From positions 27,123 through 91,122 of the forward strand of contig NZ_DBMV01000014.1 of NCBI RefSeq assembly GCF_002298975.1: 64,000 nucleotides of DNA, written 5' to 3'. The stretch comes from Ralstonia sp. UBA689 (lineage in GTDB: Bacteria > Pseudomonadota > Gammaproteobacteria > Burkholderiales > Burkholderiaceae). Below, piece by piece: positions 18,275-27,091 of the stretch; positions within the stretch are counted from its first letter, which is position 1, and every line of letters begins with the position of its first letter. Below the pieces are notes generated by a model. It saw only the letters and a program-made list of their open reading frames with translations, had not been told where the DNA came from and did not search any database. Both the position numbers and the translations under genes were made by a program.

Positions 18275-18302
18275 AAAAGGGAGGCTTCAGCCTCCCTTTT
18301 TT
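18275..18302. terminator. Bidirectional terminator, dadA / acyl-CoA dehydrogenase
   Basis: Stem GGGAGGC/GCCTCCC (18279-18285/18290-18296) with a TTCA tetraloop, A run before and T run after. It serves both convergent genes. Confidence 0.92.
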
Positions 18303-18319
18303 CACGCCTGCAACACAAC

Positions 18320-20104
18320 TCAGAACTGCACTTCCGGCACCGCGCCGATGGTCTCGCCGCCCGACAGGATCGACTGCGCAATCCCCGGCGCCTGCGTGAG
18401 CAGCACGTCAGCAAACACGCGCGCCGTGGCGATCTTGGCGCCGTAGAAGTTCGGGTCTTCGCTCTCACGATCGATGGCGACCAGCAGCGCACGCGCCATC
18501 TGCCAGCCCGACAGCACGATGCCGCACAGTCGCAGATACGGCACGCTGCCCGCGAACACGGCGTTCGGCTGCGCCTTGGTCTGCACGACCACGAAGCGCA
18601 CCACCGATTCCATCGCCTCACGGCCAGCAGCCAGACGCACGCGCATCGCATCACAATGCGCGCCACCCTTGGCCGCCAGTGCAGCTTCCACCTTGGCGAT
18701 CTCTGCGCAGATGCCCAGCGCCACCGCACCGCCATCACGCACCGTCTTGCGGCCGATCAGGTCGTTGGCCTGGATAGCCGTGGTGCCTTCGTAGATCGGC
18801 AGAATGCGCGCATCGCGGTAGTACTGCGCGGCGCCAGTCTCTTCGATGAAGCCCATGCCGCCGTGCACCTGTACGCCCAGGCTCGTCACGTCGATTGACA
18901 TCTCCGTGCTCCAGCCCTTCACGACCGGCACCAGGAATTCATACAGCGCTTCGTTCTTCTTGCGCGCGGCATCATCCGCAGCGTGGTGGCCGGCATCACA
19001 CGCAGCGGCGGCCACATAGGCCAGCGCACGGGCGCCTTCGGTCATGGCACGCATCGTCAGCAACATGCGCTTGACGTCCGGGTGATGAATGATCGGCACC
19101 GCCTTGGCTGCGGAACCATCCACCGGACGGCTCTGCACGCGCTCACGCGCATAGGCCACAGCCTTCTGATACGCGCGCTCAGACACCCCAATACCCTGCA
19201 TGCCCACGGCATAACGCGCCGCATTCATCATGATGAACATGTACTCCAGGCCGCGGTTCTCCTCGCCGACCAGCGTGCCGATGGCACCGCCGTTATCACC
19301 AAACTGCAGCACGGCAGTGGGGCTCGCCTTGATGCCGAGTTTGTGCTCGATCGAAACGCAATATGCATCGTTGCGCGCACCCAGCGAACCGTCTTCGTTG
19401 ACGAGGAATTTCGGCACCACGAACAACGAAATGCCCTTCACACCTTCCGGCGCACCCGGCGTGCGCGCCAGCACGAGGTGGACGATGTTCTCGGCCATGT
19501 CGTGCTCGCCCCAGGTGATGAAGATCTTCGTGCCGAAAATCTTGAACGTGCCGTCACCCACCGGCTCGGCACGCGTGCGCACGAGCGCCAAGTCGGAGCC
19601 GGCCTGCGGCTCGGTCAGGTTCATCGTGCCGGTCCATTCGCCGGAGATGAGCTTGGGTACGAAGCGCTGTTTCTGCTCTTCGCTGCCAGCGGTCAGCAAC
19701 GCTTCGATGGCGCCATCGGTCAGCAGCGGGCACAGCGCAAACGACAGGTTGGCCGCGTTCAGCATCTCGATGCAAGCGGTGGCAATCAGCTTGGGCAGAC
19801 CCTGGCCGCCGTATTCGAGCGGGTGCTGCACGCCCTGCCAACCGCCCTGGCCGAATTGCGCAAAGGCCTCCTTAAAGCCGGCGCTAGCGGTGACTACACC
19901 ATCCTTCCAGCTGCTGGGGTTGCGGTCGCCCTCCACGTTGAGCGGGGCGACAACTTCACCAGTGAAGCGCGCGCTTTCCTCCAGCACGGCCTGTGCGGTG
20001 TCGGCGGTGGCGTCTTCGAAACCGGGCAGTTTGGCAACGTTGTCCAGGCCCGCGAGTTCGTTCATCACGAACAGCATGTCCTTGACGGGAGCTTGATAGG
20101 TCAT
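18320..20104 (-). CDS. Acyl-CoA dehydrogenase, long form (DmdC/AcdA-like)
   Basis: 594 residues, about 200 longer than the classic dehydrogenases. Such long forms carry an extra C-terminal domain and include 3-methylmercaptopropionyl-CoA dehydrogenase (DmdC), but the substrate here cannot be told from sequence. FAD-binding TEPQAGSDLALV, HKLGIKASPTAVL and YEGTTAIQANDLIGRK are all present. Start MTYQAPVKD has GGAGAGAG just upstream. It lies downstream of etfBA on the same strand but beyond a terminator, so it likely has its own promoter. Electrons would pass to the neighbouring ETF. Confidence 0.9.
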   Translation of the reverse strand: MTYQAPVKDMLFVMNELAGLDNVAKLPGFEDATADTAQAVLEESARFTGEVVAPLNVEGDRNPSSWKDGVVTASAGFKEAFAQFGQGGWQGVQHPLEYGGQGLPKLIATACIEMLNAANLSFALCPLLTDGAIEALLTAGSEEQKQRFVPKLISGEWTGTMNLTEPQAGSDLALVRTRAEPVGDGTFKIFGTKIFITWGEHDMAENIVHLVLARTPGAPEGVKGISLFVVPKFLVNEDGSLGARNDAYCVSIEHKLGIKASPTAVLQFGDNGGAIGTLVGEENRGLEYMFIMMNAARYAVGMQGIGVSERAYQKAVAYARERVQSRPVDGSAAKAVPIIHHPDVKRMLLTMRAMTEGARALAYVAAAACDAGHHAADDAARKKNEALYEFLVPVVKGWSTEMSIDVTSLGVQVHGGMGFIEETGAAQYYRDARILPIYEGTTAIQANDLIGRKTVRDGGAVALGICAEIAKVEAALAAKGGAHCDAMRVRLAAGREAMESVVRFVVVQTKAQPNAVFAGSVPYLRLCGIVLSGWQMARALLVAIDRESEDPNFYGAKIATARVFADVLLTQAPGIAQSILSGGETIGAVPEVQF

Positions 20105-20132
20105 GTCTCTCTCCAATCTTTCATTAAACGCG

Positions 20133-20174
20133 ATCAGGACGACGCGTCAGTCAAAGTGTCCACGCCGTCCTGAT
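20133..20174. promoter_or_regulatory. Inverted repeat upstream of the acyl-CoA dehydrogenase
   Basis: ATCAGGACG at 20133-20141 is repeated as its exact complement at 20166-20174; with one mismatch the arms extend to 12 bases. It lies 29 bases ahead of the start codon, where a repressor (for example TetR- or GntR-type) could bind, or it may fold as a 5'-UTR hairpin. No regulator gene is adjacent. Confidence 0.4.
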
Positions 20175-20187
20175 AGCGCTCGCGTAT

Positions 20188-20220
20188 AAAAAAGCCGCTT
20201 CCAAACAGGTCGGAAGCGGC
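20188..20220 (-). terminator. Terminator of etfBA
   Basis: A perfect 9-bp stem (GCCGCTTCC/GGAAGCGGC, 20194-20202/20212-20220) is followed on the minus strand by six T residues. It lies about 50 bases after the etfA stop. Confidence 0.9.
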
Positions 20221-20272
20221 TTTGCGTCGGGCATTGCGGCGCGCGTCAAAAGAGGCACGCTGCGCGGTGCAA

Positions 20273-21208
20273 TCAGCCCAGTGCGGCCACCAGCTCCGGC
20301 ACCACGGTGTTCAGGTCACCCACGAGGCCGTAGTCGGCCACCTGGAAGATCGGCGCTTCAGGATCCTTGTTGATCGCGACGATCACCTTGGAATCCTTCA
20401 TGCCGGCCAAGTGCTGGATCGCGCCCGAGATACCAACGGCGATATAGAGCTGGGGTGCCACGATCTTGCCGGTCTGGCCGACTTGGTAGTCGTTCGGCAC
20501 GAAGCCGGCGTCCACTGCGGCGCGCGAGGCGCCCAGCGCGGCGCCCAGCTTGTCGGCCAGCGGCGTCAGCACCTTGGTGTAGTTCTCGCCCGAGCCCACG
20601 CCACGGCCGCCCGACACGATGATCTTGGCAGCGGTCAGTTCCGGACGGTCGCTCTTCGTGACTTCGCGCGAGACGAATTGCGAGATGCCGGCATCAGCCA
20701 CGGCGGCGACGTTCTCGACAGCGGCCGAGCCACCGGTGGCGGCAGCGGCGTCAAACGCCGTGCCGCGCACGGTGATCACCTTCACCTTGTCGGCCGATTG
20801 CACGGTGGCAATCGCGTTGCCGGCGTAAATCGGGCGCTCGAAGGTGTCCGGGCTGTCGACCTTGGTGATGTCGGACAGTTGGGCCACGTCCAGCTTGGCG
20901 GCCACGCGCGGCAGGATGTTCTTGCCGTAAGCGGTGGCGGGCGCCAGGATGTGGCTGTAGGCGCCGGCCACGGCCAGGGCCTGCTCGGCGACGTTCTCGG
21001 CCAGGCCATCGGCAAACTGGGGCGCGTCGGCCACCAGCACCTTGGTCACGCCGGCGATTTGCGCGGCGGCCTGGGCGGCGGCACCGCAACCAGCGCCGGC
21101 CACCAGCACGTGGACGTCGCCGCCGCATTGTGCGGCCGCCGTCACGGTGTTCAGCGTCGCGGCCTTGATGGATTGGTTGTCGTGTTCAGCAATAACGAGT
21201 GCGGTCAT
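20273..21208 (-). CDS. etfA: Electron transfer flavoprotein alpha subunit
   Basis: 311 residues. Binds FAD and passes electrons from acyl-CoA dehydrogenases to ETF-quinone oxidoreductase. The C-terminal FAD domain shows VSGGRGVGSGENY, DAGFVPNDYQVGQTGK and LYIAVGISGAIQHLAGM, the classic ETF-alpha signature. The start at MTALVIAEHD matches family N-termini. It follows etfB by 55 bases. Confidence 0.97.
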   Translation of the reverse strand: MTALVIAEHDNQSIKAATLNTVTAAAQCGGDVHVLVAGAGCGAAAQAAAQIAGVTKVLVADAPQFADGLAENVAEQALAVAGAYSHILAPATAYGKNILPRVAAKLDVAQLSDITKVDSPDTFERPIYAGNAIATVQSADKVKVITVRGTAFDAAAATGGSAAVENVAAVADAGISQFVSREVTKSDRPELTAAKIIVSGGRGVGSGENYTKVLTPLADKLGAALGASRAAVDAGFVPNDYQVGQTGKIVAPQLYIAVGISGAIQHLAGMKDSKVIVAINKDPEAPIFQVADYGLVGDLNTVVPELVAALG

Positions 21209-21263
21209 CTTGATCTGCCTGTTCGGTGTGCTTGAAGTTGAGTGCAAATGGCGGACGACCGCC

Positions 21264-22013
21264 TCACAGCACCTTGGCTTCGGTCTTGAGCTTGGCGACC
21301 AGCGTTGCGACGTCGGGCACCATCACGCCGGCGCTGCGCTTGGCGGGCTCAACCACCTTCAGCGTCTTCAGGCGCGGTGCAACGTCTACCCCCAGGTCTT
21401 CCGGCTTAACCGTGTCGAGTTGCTTCTTCTTCGCCTTCATGATGTTCGGCAGCGTCACATAACGCGGCTCGTTCAGGCGCAGGTCGGTGGTGACCACGGC
21501 CGGCAGCTTGACCGACAGGGTTTCCAGGCCGCCGTCCACTTCACGCGTGACCGAAGCCTTGCCGTCGGCAATCTGCACCTTCGAGGCGAACGTGGCTTGC
21601 GGCAGACCCGCCAGCGCAGCCAGCATCTGACCGGTCTGGTTGGCGTCGTCGTCAATCGCCTGCTTGCCCAGGATGATCAGTTGCGGCTGCTCCTTGTCGA
21701 CCAGCGCCTTGAGCAGCTTGGCCACGGCCAGCGGCTGCAGATCTTCGTTGGTTTCGACCAAGATGCCACGGTCGGCGCCGATGGCCATGGCGGTGCGCAG
21801 GGTTTCCTGGCACTGCGTCACACCGCATGACACGGCGATCACTTCGGTGGCAACGCCCGCTTCCTTCAGGCGGACAGCCTCTTCCACGGCGATCTCGTCG
21901 AACGGGTTCATGCTCATCTTGACGTTGGCCAGATCGACACCGCTGCCGTCCGCCTTCACGCGAGCCTTCACGTTGTAATCGATCACGCGCTTGACTGCGA
22001 CCAGGACTTTCAT
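21264..22013 (-). CDS. etfB: Electron transfer flavoprotein beta subunit
   Basis: 249 residues, binds AMP and forms the ETF heterodimer. MKVLVAVKRVIDYNVKARVK and NPFDEIAVEEAVRLKE are family hallmarks; the recognition-loop region that docks onto dehydrogenases (LPNIMKAKKK) is present. First gene of etfBA, with a promoter-like TATAAT upstream. Confidence 0.97.
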   Translation of the reverse strand: MKVLVAVKRVIDYNVKARVKADGSGVDLANVKMSMNPFDEIAVEEAVRLKEAGVATEVIAVSCGVTQCQETLRTAMAIGADRGILVETNEDLQPLAVAKLLKALVDKEQPQLIILGKQAIDDDANQTGQMLAALAGLPQATFASKVQIADGKASVTREVDGGLETLSVKLPAVVTTDLRLNEPRYVTLPNIMKAKKKQLDTVKPEDLGVDVAPRLKTLKVVEPAKRSAGVMVPDVATLVAKLKTEAKVL

Positions 22014-22060
22014 GCGCTCACTCCACTCATTAATAAGACATCTGTTACAAGACGCCGGCC

Positions 22061-22066
22061 ATTATA
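22061..22066 (-). promoter_or_regulatory. -10 box of etfB
   Basis: On the minus strand a perfect TATAAT lies about 50 bases before the etfB ATG; TTAACG, 18 bp further upstream, is a plausible weak -35. Confidence 0.6.
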
Positions 22067-22120
22067 AGGGCGGCCGGTCGCTCGCGTTAATTTTCCGAAC
22101 GATCGTGCTATTTTAACCGC

Positions 22121-22157
22121 GAAAAATTGCCGGACACCAGTCAAACGTCCGGCAATT
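22121..22157 (-). terminator. Terminator of metNIQ
   Basis: A perfect 11-bp stem (AATTGCCGGAC, 22125-22135, with its complement at 22147-22157) runs into TTTTTC on the minus strand, about 50 bases after the metQ stop. Confidence 0.92.
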
Positions 22158-22205
22158 GGCTGGGGAAAACCCTCTAACCGTGCGTAAAAGTGCTGAGATC
22201 GGTGC

Positions 22206-23006
22206 TTACCAAGCCACGATCACCGCGTCCTTGTACTTTGCCTTGACGAAGGCCTTCACAGCGTCCGAATGATACGCCTTCACGAGCTTGGCGACCCACG
22301 GTTGGTCCTTGTCGGCCGCACGCACGGCCAGCACGTTGGCGTACGGGCCCTTCGGGCTTTCGATGGCGATGCCATCCTTGATCGGGTCCAGGCCGGCCTT
22401 CTCGGCGTAGTTGCCGTTGACGGCGGCGGCGTCAAGATCATCGAGCGAGCGCGGCAGTTGAGCGGCGTCCAGCTCCACGAACTTCAGCTTCTTCGGGTTC
22501 TCGGCCACGTCGCGCGGCGAGGCCTTGAAACCAGCGTTCGGCTTGAGCTTGATCACGCCTTGCGCCTGCAGCAGCAGGAGCGCGCGGCCGCCGTTGGTCG
22601 GGTCGTTCGGCAGGCCGAAGCGCGCGCCGTCCTTCAGGTCCTTGAGCGACTTGATCTTCTTCGAGTAGATACCCATCGGGAAGGTGATGGTCTGGCCGAC
22701 GCTCACGAACTTGTAGCCGCGCGTGGCGACCTGATCGTCCAGGTACGGTTGGTGCTGGTAGCTGTTGGCGTCCAGGTCACCGGAGGCCAGGGCGGCGTTC
22801 GGCTGGATGTAATCGTTGAACTCGACGATCTGGATCTTCAGGCCATCTTTCTCGGCAACCTTCTTCACCTCTTCCATGATCTCGGCGTGCGGGCCAGCGG
22901 TCACGCCGATCTTGATGGGTTTGCTCTGCGCCAGGGCGCTCCCGGCGACCAGTGCCAGCGCGGCACCCACGCTTGCGGACCATTGCAGCAGTTGACGACG
23001 ATTCAT
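22206..23006 (-). CDS. metQ: Methionine ABC transporter substrate-binding protein
   Basis: 266 residues of the NlpA/MetQ family, which captures D- or L-methionine for MetNI. The signal peptide (MNRRQLLQWSASVGAALALV...) ends in ALAQ without the lipobox Cys found in most MetQ lipoproteins, so this version should be cleaved by signal peptidase I and be soluble in the periplasm. Ligand-domain motifs VTAGPHAEIM, EFNDYIQPN and FGLPNDPTNGGRALLLL are intact. Last gene of metNIQ. Confidence 0.95.
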   Translation of the reverse strand: MNRRQLLQWSASVGAALALVAGSALAQSKPIKIGVTAGPHAEIMEEVKKVAEKDGLKIQIVEFNDYIQPNAALASGDLDANSYQHQPYLDDQVATRGYKFVSVGQTITFPMGIYSKKIKSLKDLKDGARFGLPNDPTNGGRALLLLQAQGVIKLKPNAGFKASPRDVAENPKKLKFVELDAAQLPRSLDDLDAAAVNGNYAEKAGLDPIKDGIAIESPKGPYANVLAVRAADKDQPWVAKLVKAYHSDAVKAFVKAKYKDAVIVAW

Positions 23007-23039
23007 CGTGTTTCCTCGTTTTGTCTGTCGATTGAATGA

Positions 23040-23693
23040 TTAGCGATGGCTCAGGCGGCGGACCAGCCAATCGCCGGTCGATTGCACCGCCTGCACAAAG
23101 ACGATCAGGATGACGACCACCGCCAGCATGATGTCCGATTCGTAGCGCTGGTAGCCGTAGCGGATACCCAGATCGCCCAGGCCGCCCCCGCCGATGGTAC
23201 CGGCCATGGCCGAGTAGCCCACCAGGCTGACGAAGGTGATCGTCAGGCCGGCCAGGATGCCGGGCATGGCCTCGGGCAGCAGCACCTTGTAGACGAGTTG
23301 GCCGGTGGTCGCGCCCATCGATTGCGCGGCTTCGATCAGGCCACGGTCCACTTCGCGCAGCGCGGTTTCGACCAAGCGCGCGACGAAGGGAATCGCCGCG
23401 ATGGTCAGCGGCACAATCGCCGCCGCCGTGCCGATGGACGAACCGGCCAACAGTCGCGTGAACGGAATCACCGCCACCAGCAGGATGATGAACGGCACCG
23501 AGCGCACCGCATTGACGATCAAGCCGGCAACGCGGTTGAACACCGGCGCCGACAGCACACCGCCCGACGCGGTCAAATACAGCAACACGCCCAGCGGCAC
23601 GCCAAACAGTGCGCCGATGCCGCCCGAGACGCCCACCATGGCCAGCGTCTCCCAAAAGGCCGGCAGAAACAGATCGGTCAGGTCAGACCACAT
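23040..23693 (-). CDS. metI: Methionine ABC transporter permease
   Basis: 217 residues with about five hydrophobic helices. The cytoplasmic coupling (EAA) loop is EAAQSMGATTGQLVYKVLLPEAMPG split across residues ~140-165, as in MetI. It overlaps metN by 11 bases and precedes metQ by 33, forming a tightly packed operon. Confidence 0.96.
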   Translation of the reverse strand: MWSDLTDLFLPAFWETLAMVGVSGGIGALFGVPLGVLLYLTASGGVLSAPVFNRVAGLIVNAVRSVPFIILLVAVIPFTRLLAGSSIGTAAAIVPLTIAAIPFVARLVETALREVDRGLIEAAQSMGATTGQLVYKVLLPEAMPGILAGLTITFVSLVGYSAMAGTIGGGGLGDLGIRYGYQRYESDIMLAVVVILIVFVQAVQSTGDWLVRRLSHR

Positions 23694-24732
23694 GGTTGAT
23701 CTCCTCGACCACCACGCCTTGCTCGCGCAGGAAGTTCATCGCGTTGCTGATGTCGATGGTTTCGCCCGAGGCCAGGATCGCCAGCGAGCCGAAGGCCTGG
23801 CCCTGAATCTCATCGATATGGCCGTGCAGGATGTTGAAGTCGAGCCCGTAGTTGCGAATCGCCTGGGCCAGCACTGGCTGATCCACGCCCGCGCCCGTAA
23901 AAGCCAGTCGGAATAGGTGATCGCGCCCGCCCTGCTCGCGCGCGACGAGACGGCTTTCCACGCGCGCCAGCACCGAAGGAGGCAGTTCCTGCGAGATGAC
24001 CTCGCCGATAAGCGCCCGCGTCACGTCGTGCTTGGGTTTTAGGAACACGTCGATCACGCGGCCGAGTTCCACCACGCGACCGGCGTCGAGCACCGCGACG
24101 CGGTCGCACACTTGCTTGATGACTTCCATCTGGTGCGTGATCAGCACGATGGTCAGGCCCAGTTCGCGGTTGATCTTGCGCAGCAGGTCAAGGATCGAGC
24201 GTGTCGTCTCCGGGTCCAGCGCGGAGGTCGCCTCGTCGCACAGCAGCACTTCCGGCTGGCTAGCGAGCGCACGGGCGATGCCGACGCGTTGCTTCTGCCC
24301 GCCCGAGAGTTGCGCCGGATAGCGATCCTTGAACGCGGCCAGGCCGACGAGGTCCAGCAGCGGCAGCACGATTTCGCGGATGCGCTCGCGCGGCGTGCCC
24401 GCCAGCTCCAGCGGCAGCGCCACGTTGCCGTACACCGTGCGCGAAGATAGCAGATTGAAGTGCTGGAAGATCATGCCGATCTTGCGGCGCGCCTGGCGCA
24501 GCCCGTCGGCATTCAATGCGGTGAGGTTCTGGCCCGCCACGGTGACGGTGCCGGAGGTCGGCCGATTCAGCAGGTTGATGACGCGCACCAGCGTGCTCTT
24601 GCCCGCGCCGCTGCGGCCGATGATGCCGAAGATCTCGCCGCGCTCAATGGCCAGGTCGACGTCACGCAGCGCGTGAACGTCGTTGCCGCCCGTTCCCCGA
24701 AAGCGCTGCGATATCCCCTTGAGTTCAATCAT
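23683..24732 (-). CDS. metN: Methionine ABC transporter ATP-binding protein
   Basis: 349 residues. Walker A GRSGAGKSTLV, signature LSGGQKQRVGIARAL and Walker B VLLCDEATSALD are intact. The C-terminal NIL/ACT-like domain (about 260-345), which binds methionine and inhibits the transporter in E. coli, is present. The ATG at 24732 aligns with the family, but no Shine-Dalgarno sequence precedes it: the space is taken up by a hairpin and T run. Confidence 0.95.
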   Translation of the reverse strand: MIELKGISQRFRGTGGNDVHALRDVDLAIERGEIFGIIGRSGAGKSTLVRVINLLNRPTSGTVTVAGQNLTALNADGLRQARRKIGMIFQHFNLLSSRTVYGNVALPLELAGTPRERIREIVLPLLDLVGLAAFKDRYPAQLSGGQKQRVGIARALASQPEVLLCDEATSALDPETTRSILDLLRKINRELGLTIVLITHQMEVIKQVCDRVAVLDAGRVVELGRVIDVFLKPKHDVTRALIGEVISQELPPSVLARVESRLVAREQGGRDHLFRLAFTGAGVDQPVLAQAIRNYGLDFNILHGHIDEIQGQAFGSLAILASGETIDISNAMNFLREQGVVVEEINHVV

Positions 24733-24742
24733 GCGTACATAC

Positions 24743-24781
24743 AAAAAACGGCAACCGCACTGGATCTCAGGCCGTTGCCGT
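24743..24781 (-). promoter_or_regulatory. Terminator-like hairpin directly before metN (possible attenuator)
   Basis: On the minus strand an 8-bp stem (ACGGCAAC/GTTGCCGT, 24774-24781 with 24748-24755) is followed by six T residues and then, 10 bases later, by the metN ATG. There is no room for a promoter after it, so a promoter for metNIQ must lie upstream and read through. Two direct repeats GGCGCTA (plus strand, 24801-24807 and 24818-24824) lie just before it. Confidence 0.6.
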
Positions 24782-24900
24782 CTCTTTCTTGTTGGAGTGA
24801 GGCGCTAGTGTAAGGCAGGCGCTACATGCGAGGAACGATTCTTTAACGATGTCTTTATTACTTTTTGGAATTTTGCAGGCGATTTGTCGACATATGTCGC

Positions 24901-25824
24901 CTAAAGCTCCGCCAGAGCCTTGATGTGCGCCACCACGCTGCGGCCGAGCGCGCTAAGGTTGTAGCCGCCCTCCAGGCAACTCACGATGCGGCCCTTGGCG
25001 TGCGTTCGGGCCACTTGCATCAGCTGCTGCGTGATCCACGCGTAGTCAGCCTCCACCAAGCCCATCTGGCCGAGATCATCTTCGCGGTGCGCATCGAAGC
25101 CGGCAGAGATGAACAGCATCTCGGGCTGGAACGCCTCCAGGCGCGGCAGCCAGATGGTCTCCACCACCTCGCGCACCGTCAGGCCGTTGGTGTATGCAGG
25201 CAGCGGAATGTTGACCATATTGGCGGTCACCACCTCGGTGCCGGAATACGGATAGAACGGGTGCTGGAAGATGCTGCACATCAGCACACGCGGCTCATCG
25301 CGAAAGGCGGCTTCGGTGCCGTTGCCATGGTGCACGTCGAAATCGACGATCGCCACGCGCTGCAGCCCGTGATGCTCCAACGCATGGCGCGCGGCCACAG
25401 CCACGTTGTTGAAGAAACAGAAGCCCATCGCGCGGCCCGGCTCTGCGTGGTGGCCGGGCGGGCGCACGCTGCAGAAGGCGTTCTCGAGCTCGCCCGCGAT
25501 CACCTTGTCGGTCGCGTCCACTGCCGCACCGGCGGCCAGCACGGCAGCCATGTAGGTGTGCGGGTTCATCATGGTGTCGGGATCGATGGACGTGTAGCCG
25601 GCAATCGGCACGTTGGCCACCAATTCGCGCAGGTATTCGGGGCGATGCACGCGGCACAACTGTGCCTCGGTGGCGGGCGGCGCCTCGCAAGGGACCAGAA
25701 ACTGGTCAATGCGGCTGGCGATCAATTGATCTTCGATCGCGCGCAGGCGGTCCGGGCACTCGGGGTGGTGATACCCCATTTCGTGCCGGAGGAATTCGGG
25801 ATGCGTATAAAGGCCGGTCGCCAT
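24901..25824 (-). CDS. Histone deacetylase-like amidohydrolase (class II)
   Basis: 307 residues of the arginase/deacetylase superfamily; relatives hydrolyse acetylpolyamines or acetyl-lysine with zinc. Catalytic motifs RPPGHHAEP (His pair), DFDVHHGNGT (zinc Asp/His) and SAGFDAHRED (second Asp) are all intact, as is the C-terminal CLEGGYNL. The natural substrate is unknown. It has metNIQ downstream, separated by 120 bases including the metN hairpin. Confidence 0.9.
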   Translation of the reverse strand: MATGLYTHPEFLRHEMGYHHPECPDRLRAIEDQLIASRIDQFLVPCEAPPATEAQLCRVHRPEYLRELVANVPIAGYTSIDPDTMMNPHTYMAAVLAAGAAVDATDKVIAGELENAFCSVRPPGHHAEPGRAMGFCFFNNVAVAARHALEHHGLQRVAIVDFDVHHGNGTEAAFRDEPRVLMCSIFQHPFYPYSGTEVVTANMVNIPLPAYTNGLTVREVVETIWLPRLEAFQPEMLFISAGFDAHREDDLGQMGLVEADYAWITQQLMQVARTHAKGRIVSCLEGGYNLSALGRSVVAHIKALAEL

Positions 25825-25934
25825 GTTGATGTTGTGATCCGGGGTGCTTCGGTGTCTCCAGCCGCTACGTTAGCACGGTGGCAGGCGCTTGCGCCTCACT
25901 CGGCACGCCAAGGCGATCCGACAGAGCCATCCGC

Positions 25935-25940
25935 TACAAT
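25935..25940 (+). promoter_or_regulatory. Candidate -10 box of mltB
   Basis: TACAAT lies 26 bases before the mltB ATG. No matching -35 hexamer is obvious, so the call rests on sequence and spacing alone. Confidence 0.35.
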
Positions 25941-25966
25941 GCCCCGGTCCTGTCTGAAGCCCGCCC

Positions 25967-27091
25967 ATGAGCCAATCGTCTCCCTCCCGTCGTCCCGTGT
26001 TGCGCGCCCTGGTGGCAGGTGCCGCGCTTTCCGCGCTGTCCTTCCCGGCTCTTTCGCTGGCGGCCAAGAAAGTGGCCAAATCACCCAAGCGCCGCGTCGC
26101 GGTCCATGAAGAAGAGATCGACCCAGACCGCTACCGCAACAACCCGCAGACGCAGGCCTTCGTTAGCGAGCTGGTCGGCCAGTACAACTTCGACCGCGCC
26201 TCGCTTGACGCGCTATTTGCCGGCACGGCCTATTCAGCCACGGTGGCACGGCTGATCCTGCCGCCCGCCACGCCCGCGCGCCGGAGCTGGGCAGCCTATC
26301 GCGGCCGCTTCATCGAGCCCATTCGCGTCAGTGCCGGCGTGCAGTTCTGGCAGCAATATGGCGATACGCTGCGCCGCGCCGAGAGCGAATTCGGCGTGCC
26401 CGCCGACGTGATCGTCGGCATCCTGGGCGTGGAAACCATCTACGGCCGCGACATGGGTAACTTCCGCGTGATGGACGCGTTGTCCACGCTGGCCTTCGAC
26501 TACCCCGACACGCCCAACCGCGCAGAACGCAGCACGATGTTCCGCAACCAACTCAAGGACTACCTGATCTGGTGCCGCGACACAGGCACGGATGCATTCT
26601 CGGTGCTGGGCTCGTACGCGGGCGCGGTGGGCATTCCACAGTTCATGCCGACCAGCATTCGCGAATACGCCGTCGACTACGACCACGACGGCCACATCGA
26701 CTTGCGCAACAGCGCGGTGGATGCGATCGGCAGCGTTGCGCACTTCCTGCAGATGCACGGCTGGGAACCGAACCGCCCAGTGATGTGGAACATCGCCGGC
26801 GACGCCGACAGCCAAGGTATTGCCGCGGCGGCGGCTGACGGTCAACCGTATCCGCGCATGACGCTGTCCAAGCTCACGCGCGCGGGGCTCACATTGGCGC
26901 CGGGTTTGGATGCGACCCGCGAACAGGAGACTGACGTGCTGGTCGTCGACCTGCCCACACCCGGCCAGCCAATCGAGTATCGCGTCGGCCTGCGCAACTT
27001 CTACGTGCTCACGCGCTACAACCGCAGCTTCTTCTATGCAGCCGCTGTGTACGAATTAGGTCAGGCCGTGCGGCAGGCGATGCGCGGTTGA
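25967..27091 (+). CDS. mltB: Lytic murein transglycosylase B
   Basis: 374 residues. Cleaves the glycan strand of peptidoglycan in the periplasm, leaving 1,6-anhydroMurNAc ends. The catalytic Glu lies in GVETIYGRDMGNF (near residue 160), and SYAGAVGIPQFMPTS and the DHDGHIDL segment are MltB hallmarks. The signal region (residues 10-33) follows two arginines and lacks a lipobox Cys, so the protein is probably soluble. Its terminator lies about 25 bases downstream. Confidence 0.94.
   Translation: MSQSSPSRRPVLRALVAGAALSALSFPALSLAAKKVAKSPKRRVAVHEEEIDPDRYRNNPQTQAFVSELVGQYNFDRASLDALFAGTAYSATVARLILPPATPARRSWAAYRGRFIEPIRVSAGVQFWQQYGDTLRRAESEFGVPADVIVGILGVETIYGRDMGNFRVMDALSTLAFDYPDTPNRAERSTMFRNQLKDYLIWCRDTGTDAFSVLGSYAGAVGIPQFMPTSIREYAVDYDHDGHIDLRNSAVDAIGSVAHFLQMHGWEPNRPVMWNIAGDADSQGIAAAAADGQPYPRMTLSKLTRAGLTLAPGLDATREQETDVLVVDLPTPGQPIEYRVGLRNFYVLTRYNRSFFYAAAVYELGQAVRQAMRG

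Noticed and set aside
24743..24900. SAM riboswitch upstream of metN
   Set aside because: Only one simple hairpin and no conserved SAM-I/II/IV or SAH core that I can recognise; kept as a possible attenuator only.
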